From positions 422,001-486,000 of the forward strand of contig JAMPIV010022926.1 in assembly GCA_024509875.1 (NCBI GenBank): 64,000 bases of DNA. The letters run 5' to 3'. The stretch comes from Oreohelix idahoensis. Lineage: Eukaryota; Mollusca; Gastropoda; Stylommatophora; Oreohelicidae. The notes beneath the pieces were generated by a model. That model made no database searches, had not been told where the DNA came from, and saw nothing but the letters and a program-made list of their open reading frames with translations. Positions 32,148-42,046 of this stretch are shown here, piece after piece; position 1 is the stretch's first letter; every line of letters starts with the position of its first letter. Made by a program: the position numbers and the translations under genes.

Positions 32148-34046
32148 ATGTTAAGAACGTGGACTGATGAAAAGGCAGAGGAAAACATTACATCTTCATA
32201 CCAATATGTGAATGAGCTGACCACTCGGTTAAAAACTGGTTGGAAACTTGCCAATGAAAATTTGAAACAAGCCAGGAAGAAACATGCTGCCTATTATAAC
32301 AGGAAGGCGGAAGACAGAAATTTGGCTGTGGGAGAGAAAGTACTGCTTCTTTTGCCCGGGAGTCAGAATAAGTTACAAATTGGATGGCAGGGTCCATATA
32401 CAGTTCTAGAGAAGGTGTCTAGAACAAATTATAAGATAGATAAGAAGGGGAAAGAAAAAATCTATCATGTGAATCTCCTGAAGAAATATTTGGAAAGAGA
32501 ACATCAGGAAGAGACACACTTGTTGACCTTGTCCATCGCCATGGAGATGAAAAAGGAACCACTTTCATCATTTGAATATCCATTACACCCCTGTGAGACA
32601 GCAGCACAGGTGAAAATCAGTACACATTTAACGAAAACTCAGAAAGAGAGAGTGCAACAGGTTCTAAATAATCATGCAGAGGTGTTAACAGACCGACCAG
32701 GACATACAAACCTTTTGGAATATGATATGAAACTGATAGACCCCACACCTGTCTGTATGAAACCATATTCGATTCCGTTTGCTAAGGAGAAAGCTTTGAA
32801 GGAAGAGATAGACTATCTGTTGAAGGAAGGAATTATTTCGCACAGTGAGTCTTCGTATAGCTCCGGTGTTGTACTTTTAAGGAAGCCCTCTGGAGAACAT
32901 AGACTCTGTATAGATTACAGGAGACTGAATGCTATTACAGAAGGACAGGTGGATCCATTGCCGGATACAAATCAGCTGTTTGCCAGACTAAATAAAGCTA
33001 AATATTTCTCAAAAGTGGATCTGAGTAAAGGATACTATCAGATTCCAGTAAAGCCTGAGGTTAGACCATACTTAGCTTTTAGTACCTCAGAAGGACACTA
33101 TGAGTTTAATAGATTGCCATTTGGATTGAAGAATGCGCCTAGTGTCTTCTCTAGAATGATGAGAAAATTATTGGATCCTCTGAATAATCCCTGTATAACA
33201 AATTTTATGGATGATATCCTTATAACAACAGAAACATTTGAGGAACACATTGACTCTCTGAACATGCTGTTTAATCGACTTAGGGAGGCAAATTTAACAG
33301 CCCGACCAACCAAATGTTGCGTTGGATGTAAAGAATTGGAATTTTTGGGACACACAGTTTATCAGGGAAACATGACCCCTGACCCAAAGAATTTAGAGAA
33401 ACTACAGAAAGCCCCGAGACCACAAACCAAGAAGGACGTGAGATCCTTTGTCTCATTATGTGGTTTCTACCAGAAGTATATCAAAAACTTTAATTCCATA
33501 TGTGCCCCGTTGACTGAATTGACACGTAAAGGACTTCCAGATCGCATTACATGGACACCACAATGTGAAATGACTTACCAAGAATTGAAGGAAAAGCTCA
33601 CAAGTAAACCCATTTTGAAATTACCTGACTTAAGTCAAGAATTCATAGTAAGGACGGATGCAAGTAATATTGGGTTAGGTGCAACTCTACTACAGAGATC
33701 TGATGCATTGGATGGGGAATTAAGCCCAGTGGCATATGCTAGCAGAAAGTTGAATAAAGCTGAAATCAACTACTCAACTAGCGAAAAAGAATGTCTTGCA
33801 GTAATATGGGCAATAAAGAAATTCAATATTTATCTATATGGGAAGGCATTTAAGTTGCAAACTGACCACAAACCTTTATCGTTTCTAGCACAGGCTAAGC
33901 ATGAGAACTCTAGGTTACTCCGATGGTCTTTGCTTCTGGCTCCATATAATTTTAGCATCGAGTATATATCTGGAAAAACCAATTTGGGAGCGGATTTTTT
34001 AAGCCGCCATCCGTGTGATGAGAATCACCGTAAACACCAGAAATAA
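32148..34046 (+). CDS. Family B pol remnant: integrase C-terminal module, RT and RNase H (plus copy)
   Basis: 632 residues in the -1 frame relative to Gag, starting with an ATG two bases after the Gag stop; the frame is open back to 32118. Residues 1-118 are the integrase C-terminal region with the GPY/F module (QIGWQGPYTVLEKV). RT spans about 170-400, with VDLSKGYYQIP (Asp 291), LPFGLKNAP and FMDD at 353-356. RNase H from about 500 has VRTDAS (Asp 504), EKE (Glu 548), TDHK (Asp 573) and GADFLSR (Asp 616). All catalytic residues of RT and RNase H are present and there is no internal stop. How it is translated is unclear: reinitiation or frameshifting after Gag. Confidence 0.9.
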   Translation: MLRTWTDEKAEENITSSYQYVNELTTRLKTGWKLANENLKQARKKHAAYYNRKAEDRNLAVGEKVLLLLPGSQNKLQIGWQGPYTVLEKVSRTNYKIDKKGKEKIYHVNLLKKYLEREHQEETHLLTLSIAMEMKKEPLSSFEYPLHPCETAAQVKISTHLTKTQKERVQQVLNNHAEVLTDRPGHTNLLEYDMKLIDPTPVCMKPYSIPFAKEKALKEEIDYLLKEGIISHSESSYSSGVVLLRKPSGEHRLCIDYRRLNAITEGQVDPLPDTNQLFARLNKAKYFSKVDLSKGYYQIPVKPEVRPYLAFSTSEGHYEFNRLPFGLKNAPSVFSRMMRKLLDPLNNPCITNFMDDILITTETFEEHIDSLNMLFNRLREANLTARPTKCCVGCKELEFLGHTVYQGNMTPDPKNLEKLQKAPRPQTKKDVRSFVSLCGFYQKYIKNFNSICAPLTELTRKGLPDRITWTPQCEMTYQELKEKLTSKPILKLPDLSQEFIVRTDASNIGLGATLLQRSDALDGELSPVAYASRKLNKAEINYSTSEKECLAVIWAIKKFNIYLYGKAFKLQTDHKPLSFLAQAKHENSRLLRWSLLLAPYNFSIEYISGKTNLGADFLSRHPCDENHRKHQK

Positions 34047-34102
34047 TAATGAATTTCTCTATGTGTATATAGAATAAAGGACTGACATATAATGTCTGTT
34101 TT

Positions 34103-34113
34103 AAGAGGGGAGG
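34103..34113 (+). promoter_or_regulatory. Family B polypurine tract
   Basis: AAGAGGGGAGG sits directly before the 3' LTR (TGTCGTGG). It is conserved on the minus strand at 36480-36490 in the other copy. Confidence 0.85.
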
Positions 34114-36156
34114 TGTCGTGGAATATTCTAATCCACATATATAAATTATCAAGTAAATATAAAGCCTAATAAATACATATAATAAATAAAGGAAGAAGAA
34201 TGGTAAAGAACAGTGCTGTCACAATGACTGTACTCGAAATCCCCTTGTTTTCTACTGCGTAAGCAAATTGTAACGTTTCACGTCGATATTAAAGGCTTTC
34301 TGCAACATACACGCGTTTCCCAAACACACAATAAAATGTGCTGCCTTTCTAAGAAAAACCTTGAAATATGCAAGTTGACCTACATTTTAAATTCCATTCA
34401 TGTCTTTTTCTACACTGCGTTACCAAAACGAACGAACAGATGGTCAAAAGGATAAAGAGAGAGGGGAGGGCTGAAAATCAGGAACGCATGCAACACGCGT
34501 CGCGCGATACACAAATGCCGCCATCACGCGTGTAAGTCTACATGCACTAATTTTTTTTCAGACGGACAGTGATAAAATACACTACCCTTTCCCAGAGTTA
34601 GGTTTATAAATCCTGAAATCTCTTATTAGGAAAGACAACATTAGATGGGTTTACGGTTGAAAACATAACAGTACCCAGACAGCACATCTTCGAAACAGGA
34701 GGTAGAAAATACATATTTTGAACGCAGCCACGTAGCTCTTTCAAATTGGTATATTTGGGTTCCTTAGGGCTTGCTGACAAATAATATGTAAAACGTTACG
34801 CAAATAGTCCAGGAATTAATAAATTATACCCAAAATAAACTAGTGAGGATGCCTGACAGCATGGAATCATTTCTGCTCATAAAATTTTTTTTTATATAAC
34901 GTGTTTGAAAAAACCTTACGTTACATAAATAGCCTACCATGTAAACTCCCAATTGATTGGAGCGCAACAAATGAAAGCCTAACCACGATTGGTCGGACTA
35001 TAAATACTATCTTTCGTTGTTAGGGGAAACGGGGAAAGGTAACATTTTTTCAAACACTTGTTGAAACGGGGCCTCATTGGCTAGACTCGCTGGATATAAT
35101 CACTTGGGAGCGTTAGTTCGAAACCACTTGTTTAAATAAGCTTGATAAAGCATCAGTGCGTTGAAGCCAGCTCACAATTTTGCTAAAATAAAAGCCTGGA
35201 ACATAAGCAGATGGAAATTTGTGCCAGTAATTGTGCCAGAATTCATTGCTAATCAACGTATCTGTGTTTATTTCCATGAAATTGTGGGACAGTGGTCTTG
35301 ATGGTACTGAGCAGCACCTGGTCAGAGCTTTGCTGAATCCAGTGTCGGACAGCATACTCCTTGGTCCATTTAGCTATCAGTGAGGTGTCTCCAGAGCCCA
35401 GAGGAGAATTCGAGCAGAGGAGTCCTTTCCTGCCGCCATCACGCCAGATAAGCTACCTTGGCCAGCTGAGCTCAACATTATGTCCCCTCATCTTGAAATG
35501 ACTTTATAAAAATACCATTCAGAGGGGAATTTAATTGTCTTAATATCAGGAACTGAGAACATCTCCAATACTAGTCCCAAAAGACAAACTATTGAAGTCA
35601 TGATGACAAATACCAACAGAGCTTGAACAAAACAAAACCAGTATTACCTCATTTTACTACTACACAACTGACACACATAGAATATTTGTAATAATATATG
35701 TCACTACAATATTCATATTAAATACATTCTGTACATAACTTGTAATTTAAATTGATTGTGATTCCTGGTTCCCTTGTAGTTGAATCAGGACACATATTCA
35801 TTCATGCCAGTAATGAATACATATTGTTATTTGAAAAGTTACGAGTGACTTTTTTAAGATATTCTCATAGAGTGTTATATGTATGTGAGTGTCACAGTGT
35901 TGTTAAGAGTAGTGGATTAAATTAAATTGTTTATCTGTCTGTTGTTGTGACTTACACTTCATCATACACATACCCTAGACACATAACGTAGCATCACACT
36001 ATTCCAGAATAATTCTGACTGAGATATATAGATATGTGGTAGCAAGTAAGGTTATCTATAATACACTACTCTTAATAGATATAGATACCTTCACAGCTGA
36101 TCTCAGTCAGTACACTAAGTTCCCTATAAGTATTTATAACATCCCACTTCACCACA
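34114..36156 (+). repeat. Family B 3' LTR (plus copy)
   Basis: 2.04 kb; includes the block of about 110 bp (34524-34633) that the 5' LTR lacks. It ends CACCACA and is followed by the target duplication TCCAT. Confidence 0.95.
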
Positions 36157-36479
36157 TCCATCTGTTCGTTCGTTTTGGTAACGCAGTATAATTAATGTTA
36201 GGATTAATTTAGGTCATTACGCAGTCTGCCTCTCAATGTTTTTCCAAGAAATACAGCACACGTTTCATTGAAGAAAGCGGGTATAATACAGTAAGCTTTT
36301 ACTATCAACGTGAAAGCGTTACAATTTGCAGACGAAGCAGAAAACAAGGGGGATTTCGAGTACCTTCTTTGTGACAGCACTGTTATTTACCATTCTTCTT
36401 CCTTTATTTATTATATGTATTTATTAGGCTTTATATTTACTTGATAATTTATATATGTGGATTAGAATATTCCACGACA
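36157..36479 (-). repeat. Outer part of minus-copy 3' LTR plus right target duplication
   Basis: 36157-36161 is TCCAT. From 36162 the minus-copy LTR resumes and runs to CCACGACA at 36472-36479, its U3 end. The outer 75-100 bp match the plus-copy LTR almost exactly, but about 36180-36370 is strongly diverged from 28060-28255, suggesting a different U3 subtype. Confidence 0.85.
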
Positions 36480-36546
36480 CCTCCCCTCTTAAAACAGACA
36501 TTATATGTCAGTCCTTTATTCTATATTCACATAGAGAAATTTATTA

Positions 36547-38445
36547 TTATTTCTGGGGTTTACGGTGATTCTCATCACACGGATGGCGGCTTAAAAAATC
36601 CGCTCCCAAATTGGTTTTTCCAGATATATACTCAATGCTAAAATTATATGGAGCCAGAAGTAAAGACCATCGGAGTAACCTAGAGTTCTCATGCTTAGCC
36701 TGTGCTAGAAACGATAACGGTTTGTGGTCTGTTTGCAACTTAAATGCCTTCCCATATAGATAAATATTGAATTTCTTTATCGCCCATATTACTGCAAGAC
36801 ATTCTTTTTCGCTAGTTGAGTAGTTGATTTCAGCTTTATTCAACTTTCTGCTAGCATATGCCACTGGGCTTAATTCCCCATCCAATGCATCTGATTTCTG
36901 TAGTAGAGTTGCTCCTAGCCCAATATTACTGGCATCCGTCCTTACAATGAATTCTTGACTTAAGTCAGGTAATTTCAAAATGGGTTTACTTGTGAGCTTT
37001 TCCTTCAATTCTTGGTAAGTCATTTCACATTGTGGTGTCCATGTAATGCGATCTGGATGTCCTTTACGTGTCAATTCAGTTAACGGTGCACATATGGAAT
37101 TACAGTTTTTGATATACTTCTGGTAGAAACCACATAATGAGACAAAGGATCTCACGTCCTTCTTGGTTTGTGGTCTCGGGGCTTTCTGTAGTTTCTCTAA
37201 ATTCTTTGGGTCAGGGGTCATGTTTCCCTGATAAACTGTGTGTCCCAAAAATTCCAATTCTTTACATCCAACGCAACATTTGGTTGGTCGGGCTGTTAAA
37301 TTTGCCTCCCTAAGTCGATCAAACAGCATGTTCAGAGAGTCAATGTGTTCCTCAAATGTTTCTGTTGCTATAAGGATATCATCCATAAAATTTATTATAC
37401 AGGGATTATTCAGAGGATCCAATAATTTTCTCATCATTCTAGAGAAGACACTAGGCGCATTCTTCAATCCAAATGGCAATCTATTAAACTCATAGTGTCC
37501 TTCTGAGGTACTAAAAGCTAGGTATGGTCTAACCTCAGGCTTTACTGGAATCTGATAGTATCCTTTACTCAGATCCACTTTTGAGAAATATTTAGCTTTA
37601 TTTAGCCTGGCAAACAGCTGATTTGTATCCGGCAATGGATCCACCTGTCCTTCTGTAATAGCATTCAGTCTCCTGTAATCTATACAGAGTCTATGTTCTC
37701 CAGAGGGCTTCCTTAAGAGTACAACACCGGAACTATACGAAGATTCACTGTGCGAAATAATTCCTTCCTTCAACAGATAGTCTATCTCTTCCTTCAAAGC
37801 TTTCTCCTTAGCAAACGGAATCGAATATGGTTTCATACAGACAGGTGTGGAGTCTATTAGTTTCATATCATATTCCAATAGGTTTGTATGCCCTGGTCGG
37901 TCTGTTAACACCTCTGCATGATTATTTAGAACCTGTTGCACTCTCTCTTTCTGAGTTTTCGTTAAATGTGTACTGATTTTCACCTGTGCTGCTGTCTCAC
38001 AGGGGTGTAATGGATATTCAAATGATGAAAGTGGTTCCTTTTTCATCTCCATGGCGATGGACAAGGTCAACAAGTGTGTCTCTTCCTGATGTTCTCTTTC
38101 CAAATATTTCTTCAGGAGATTCACATGATAGATTTTTTCTTTCCCCTTCTTATCTATCTTATAATTTGTTCTAGACACCTTCTCTAGAACTGTATATGGA
38201 CCCTGCCATCCAATTTGTAACTTATTCTGACTCCCAGGCAAAAGAAGCAGTACTTTCTCTCCCACAGCCAAATTTCTGTCTTTCGCCTTCCTGTTATAAT
38301 AGGCAGCATGTTCCTTCCTGGCTTGTTTCAAATTTTCATTGGCAAGTTTCCAGCCAGTTTTTAACCGAGTGGTCAGCTCATTCACATATTGGTATGAAGA
38401 TGTAATGTTTTCCTCTGCCTTTTCATCAGTCCACGTTCTTAACAA
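36547..38445 (-). CDS. Family B pol remnant: integrase C-terminal module, RT and RNase H (minus copy)
   Basis: Same domains and length as 32148-34046, with ten residue differences by eye (for example K/E in the linker, P/S before the RT, T/A after FMDD, F/C near 453). The codon at the start position is TTG instead of ATG, because the sequence after the Gag stop reads TAGCTTTG rather than TAGCTATG. No internal stop; RT FMDD and the RNase H acidic residues are intact. If reinitiation at the ATG is used by the plus copy, this copy cannot use it and would need frameshifting or a later ATG. Confidence 0.88.
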   Translation of the reverse strand: MLRTWTDEKAEENITSSYQYVNELTTRLKTGWKLANENLKQARKEHAAYYNRKAKDRNLAVGEKVLLLLPGSQNKLQIGWQGPYTVLEKVSRTNYKIDKKGKEKIYHVNLLKKYLEREHQEETHLLTLSIAMEMKKEPLSSFEYPLHPCETAAQVKISTHLTKTQKERVQQVLNNHAEVLTDRPGHTNLLEYDMKLIDSTPVCMKPYSIPFAKEKALKEEIDYLLKEGIISHSESSYSSGVVLLRKPSGEHRLCIDYRRLNAITEGQVDPLPDTNQLFARLNKAKYFSKVDLSKGYYQIPVKPEVRPYLAFSTSEGHYEFNRLPFGLKNAPSVFSRMMRKLLDPLNNPCIINFMDDILIATETFEEHIDSLNMLFDRLREANLTARPTKCCVGCKELEFLGHTVYQGNMTPDPKNLEKLQKAPRPQTKKDVRSFVSLCGFYQKYIKNCNSICAPLTELTRKGHPDRITWTPQCEMTYQELKEKLTSKPILKLPDLSQEFIVRTDASNIGLGATLLQKSDALDGELSPVAYASRKLNKAEINYSTSEKECLAVIWAIKKFNIYLYGKAFKLQTDHKPLSFLAQAKHENSRLLRWSLLLAPYNFSIEYISGKTNLGADFLSRHPCDENHRKPQK

Positions 38446-38447
38446 AG

Positions 38448-40463
38448 CTACATATGGACCTTTAATTGTGTGGACCTATTTGTCCATGCACCGGTATGGT
38501 CTCTTCCACTCGAAGCTTTATAGTGATGATTTTTCCTCCCAGAATTATCATTCACAAAACGACCGCTACCAATTTTTCTTTTGGGGCTTTCTCCCCACTT
38601 AAAATTCTTGATGAGAGATTTCCTCTCTACATCCTCTTCCTCCAGTTTGTTTAAGTCCGATTGAGGGATTGTCGGCTTATCCTGGGGTAAGACATCTTTT
38701 TGCACTCTCCGCATAGTGGCCATTGTAAAACAGTTAAGTGAAGCTTGTCCGTGAAAAGGGGCTTCCCATTCCATTTGGTCCACTTTATCAAATTTATATC
38801 TCTTTTTATTATCAGGCCTAATTTTGCCCCGGGGCGTGTCCAGGTCCTGATCCATGTTCCCACTTGTGGGTGTTCCCTCATGTGCTATGCTACACCTTTC
38901 TACAAAATTCTCAATGTCCCATCTTGCTTTTGGCCAATAATAATTGTGAGCCACCTTTTGAATGATGGTACCTATCTTCTCATGGTCCCCATCTGGTTTC
39001 ACATGTAGGCTCCTTATTAAGTCTGCCCTATATCTTTTTGGAAGAACCAGCTGTCCGTGACCTTTGGATCTAGCTCCAGTCTTCCTATACATCAACTTGT
39101 TTTTCATGTAAAAATCTCCCTTGCCTGGAGTTGTATGACAAGTTGACAATTTTCTGAAACAAGGCTTGAGTGTTTTATCCCCAGCCTGTGCCTTCCTCAT
39201 CTCTTCTGGAGTGGTATCCAACATAATATCCTCCTCCTGTCTTGAGGTCGACCTGACCTGAAGGGTTGCCATATACACAGGTTTCCTTCTGCAACGGTCA
39301 GTGTCATGATTGTTCATCTTACAATTCTTACACCACCTTTTTCCTTGGTTGAAAGATTTTCTTTCATCATATTTCCTTTCATCGAATTGTGGGAATTTAT
39401 TTTTATTTTCATACCGTGGCCTATCAAACTGGTGCTTACCTTTATTTTGATCCCTAGGATCAAATTTATTAAAGTTCTGTGGTGCCCTAAAGTTATCCAC
39501 TTGTTTCTTTTTATTACCTGTTACCTCTGCTTGAGCTGCTTGATACCTTTCAGCAACATTTAGCAACTCATCCAGCCTCTCTGCACCTTGTTCCATGAGA
39601 AACTTTCTCAGGTCTGGAGCCATGGACTCTCTTAGTTGCTCTATAAGGACCATTTCCTTAAGATCTTGGGTTTTCCCCAGAGAAGTCCATTTCTCCAAGT
39701 ATGTCTCTATTCGTGCAGAGAACTGGTGATAGGTTTCACCTGACAGTAGTTTAGCATTCCTAAATTTTTTCCTGTAAAACTCTGCATTCTTTTCATACCT
39801 TAACAAAAGAGCCTGCTTTAGCATGTCATAATTTTCCTGATCACCTCTGCTCATTTTGGCAAAAACTTCATAAGCTGCCCCACGAAGTCCTTGAGATAAC
39901 TTTAAGCTCCACCTTTCTCTCTCTAACCCATACGTGGTAGCTAATAGCTCATACCTATTTAGGTAGCTCTCTATATCATCGTCTTTCTCAACAAAATGAT
40001 CTAAATGAAAATTCATAGCTGAGGTTGAGGCTCCTTGAGTAACCGTAGCATCAGAGGCAAAGGGACTGGCACCATTTTCAGGAGCATGGCCCTGAAACTC
40101 AAACTCCCTTAGTCGTAATTCATGTTCCCTTTGTAATCTTTTCTCCTCCTTTTCTGCTTCCCTCTCTGCAGCTAATCTCTTCTCTTCTCTTTCTGCAGCT
40201 AATTTCTTCTCTTCTCTTTCTGCAGCCTGTCTTCTTTCCTCGGCTTCCAATGCTTTAGCCTCTTTGTCAGCCTCAATCTGCAACCTCTTAATTTCCTTGT
40301 CAGCCTCTAACTTTCTTTCGGCCTCTTTTTCTAATCTTCTTTCTTCGCGTTCAATAAATTTGTCACATTCCGTAGTGACATAGGCAACCATAACTTGCCC
40401 ATCTAATCCTAACTCTTTTGCAGTCTGTACAGCAGCAGATCGAAACTTGGCCAGGTCCGCCAT
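38448..40463 (-). CDS. Family B Gag with fused integrase zinc-finger remnant (minus copy)
   Basis: 671 residues. Same architecture as the plus copy but with a shorter coiled coil: two to three AAEREEKKL-type repeats instead of five to six, and a different linker (EADKEAKALEAEERRQ). The zinc knuckle is CKNCKMNNHDTDRC. The integrase finger again has CSIA in place of CX2C, and the integrase core and protease are again absent. The unrecognised C-terminal part is almost identical to that of the plus copy, so the defect predates their separation. Confidence 0.88.
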   Translation of the reverse strand: MADLAKFRSAAVQTAKELGLDGQVMVAYVTTECDKFIEREERRLEKEAERKLEADKEIKRLQIEADKEAKALEAEERRQAAEREEKKLAAEREEKRLAAEREAEKEEKRLQREHELRLREFEFQGHAPENGASPFASDATVTQGASTSAMNFHLDHFVEKDDDIESYLNRYELLATTYGLERERWSLKLSQGLRGAAYEVFAKMSRGDQENYDMLKQALLLRYEKNAEFYRKKFRNAKLLSGETYHQFSARIETYLEKWTSLGKTQDLKEMVLIEQLRESMAPDLRKFLMEQGAERLDELLNVAERYQAAQAEVTGNKKKQVDNFRAPQNFNKFDPRDQNKGKHQFDRPRYENKNKFPQFDERKYDERKSFNQGKRWCKNCKMNNHDTDRCRRKPVYMATLQVRSTSRQEEDIMLDTTPEEMRKAQAGDKTLKPCFRKLSTCHTTPGKGDFYMKNKLMYRKTGARSKGHGQLVLPKRYRADLIRSLHVKPDGDHEKIGTIIQKVAHNYYWPKARWDIENFVERCSIAHEGTPTSGNMDQDLDTPRGKIRPDNKKRYKFDKVDQMEWEAPFHGQASLNCFTMATMRRVQKDVLPQDKPTIPQSDLNKLEEEDVERKSLIKNFKWGESPKRKIGSGRFVNDNSGRKNHHYKASSGRDHTGAWTNRSTQLKVHM

Positions 40464-40667
40464 TGTCTATCAGGTAAGTTTATAAAATGTCTAACTAACA
40501 ATTAAATCTCTAATTATACATCTAATGGACAACACAGGCACCGTGAGCTCAACCTTATTTACTTCCACCCAAGGATACCTTTTAATTCTTATATTCCCTG
40601 AAGTGAATTACCCCCAATATTTTTAATAGGGAAAGATTCAAAATCCCAAGAGCGAGACCCCAATATA
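40464..40667 (-). other. Family B leader and primer-binding site (minus copy)
   Basis: Non-coding leader between the Gag ATG and the LTR end. The primer site TGGGGTCTCGCTCTTGGGA reads on the minus strand at about 40644-40662. Confidence 0.75.
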
Positions 40668-41463
40668 TGTGGTGAAGTGGGATGTTATAAATATTTATAG
40701 GGGACTTAGTGTACTGACTGAGATCAGCTGTGAAGGTATCTATATCTATTAAGAGTAGTGTATTATAGATAACCTTACTTGCTACCACATATCTATATAT
40801 CTCAGTCAGAATTATTCTGGAATAGTGTGATGACTACGTTATGTGTCTAGGGTATGTGTATGATGAAGTGTAAGTCACAACAACAGACAGATAAACAATT
40901 TAATTTAATCCACTACACTTGACAACACTGTGACACTCACATACATATAACACTCTACAAGGATATCTTAAAAGAGTCACTGATAACTTTTCAAATAACA
41001 ATATGTATTCATTACTGGCATGAATGAATATGTGTCCTGATTCAACTACAAGGGAACCAGGAATCACAATCAATTTAAATTACAAGTTATATGTACAGAA
41101 TTTACCAATATGAATATAGTAGTGACATATATTATTACAAATATCCTATGTGTGTCAGTTGTGTAGTAGTAAAATGAGGTAATACTGGTTTTGTTTTGTT
41201 CAAGCTCTGTTGGTATTTGTCATCATGACTTCAATAGTTTGTCTTTAGGGACTAGTATTGGAGATGTTCTCAGTTCCTGATATTAAGACAATTAAATTCC
41301 CCTCTGAATGTTATTTTTATAAAGTCATTTCAAGATGAGGGGACATAATGTTGAGCTCAGCTGGCCAAATCAGCTTATCTTGCGTGATGGCGGCAGGAAA
41401 AGACTCCTCTGCTCGAATTCTCCTCTGGGCTCTGGAGACACCTCACTAATAGCTAAATGGACC
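40668..41463 (-). repeat. Truncated family B 5' LTR (minus copy)
   Basis: Homologous to the inner 800 bp of the LTR, then stops at 41463. The part that should carry the TATA region is missing, so this copy probably cannot start its own transcript. Confidence 0.88.
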
Positions 41464-42046
41464 GGAAGAACGATGGAGCGAGTTAGGCTCCACACAGTAT
41501 ATAAAAGAGGTACGTAGAGTGACATTAATTACATCCATACAGTAGTCCTATTCTTCAGTGATAAAGGGAAAGGAACAACCCCGGAGAGGTCTGGTATCAC
41601 ATAGATAACCTGAACACTGAGAGTGACACTTATAACAATAGACAAGGACTTGTCTAGGAAGAAAGAACAGAGGTAGATGCAAAAGAGCACCTGAACAACC
41701 ATTGATGGTTAAATGTTATAAGGTATAGTTTTCGATGCTGAACGAGAGTGTAAGGAAGGAAGAAATATCAATGAAAAACATACACATTGTTTAATTCTGT
41801 AACGGACCAAGATTGTAGAGGTCCAAATAATAGCAGTGGTCCACACACATGTAAATAAACTGGACACATGTAAATAAACAGTATTTCAGTTAACTATGGA
41901 GTTATGTCTTCGACGTTCGTGTGTGTGTGACTGTTGTAATTATTCATCATGTCATCGATAGCTAAAGAGACAAGAACTTGGGGAGGCAAGTGGACACACA
42001 TTATAGAATTGATACAGCGATCACCGCTGTCACACTATAAACTTAC
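41464..42046. other. Unassigned sequence replacing the lost LTR end
   Basis: No match elsewhere in the window. TATAAAAG lies at about 41500-41507 on the plus strand. The origin of this junction (deletion or rearrangement) is unknown. Confidence 0.4.

Larger units (their letters stand above)
27934..36156 (+). mobile_element. Family B, plus-strand copy: complete LTR element lacking protease and integrase core
   Basis: 8.2 kb, with LTRs 27934-29868 and 34114-36156 (TG...CA), primer site at 29874, Gag frame 30061-32145, RT-RNase H frame 32148-34046, polypurine tract 34103-34113 and 5-bp target duplication TCCAT. The LTRs are nearly identical; the main difference is a block of about 110 bp missing from the 5' LTR (at 28343, present at 34524-34633). 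This indicates recent insertion. Order of what remains: Gag, damaged integrase zinc finger, integrase C-terminal module, RT, RNase H. It is again Gmr1-type. Confidence 0.95.
26587..41463 (-). mobile_element. Family B, minus-strand copy, interrupted by the plus-strand copy
   Basis: The 3' LTR is split: inner part 26587-27933, outer part 36162-36479. Internal region 36480-40667, 5' LTR 40668-41463. The 5' LTR loses homology abruptly after TAGCTAAATGGACC (41463), so about 1.2 kb of its outer end is missing. The 3' LTR lacks about 350-400 bp present in the other LTRs (around 26821). Gag and RT-RNase H frames are open. This copy is older than its insert, as the nesting shows. Confidence 0.92.

Noticed and set aside
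27024..35355. 80-codon antisense frame in every family B LTR (27024-27266 plus; 28824-29066 and 35113-35355 minus), starting with a true ATG
   Set aside because: Comparing the two LTR types I count seven amino-acid-changing and one silent difference, which argues against protein-level constraint. It stays open because the copies are young.
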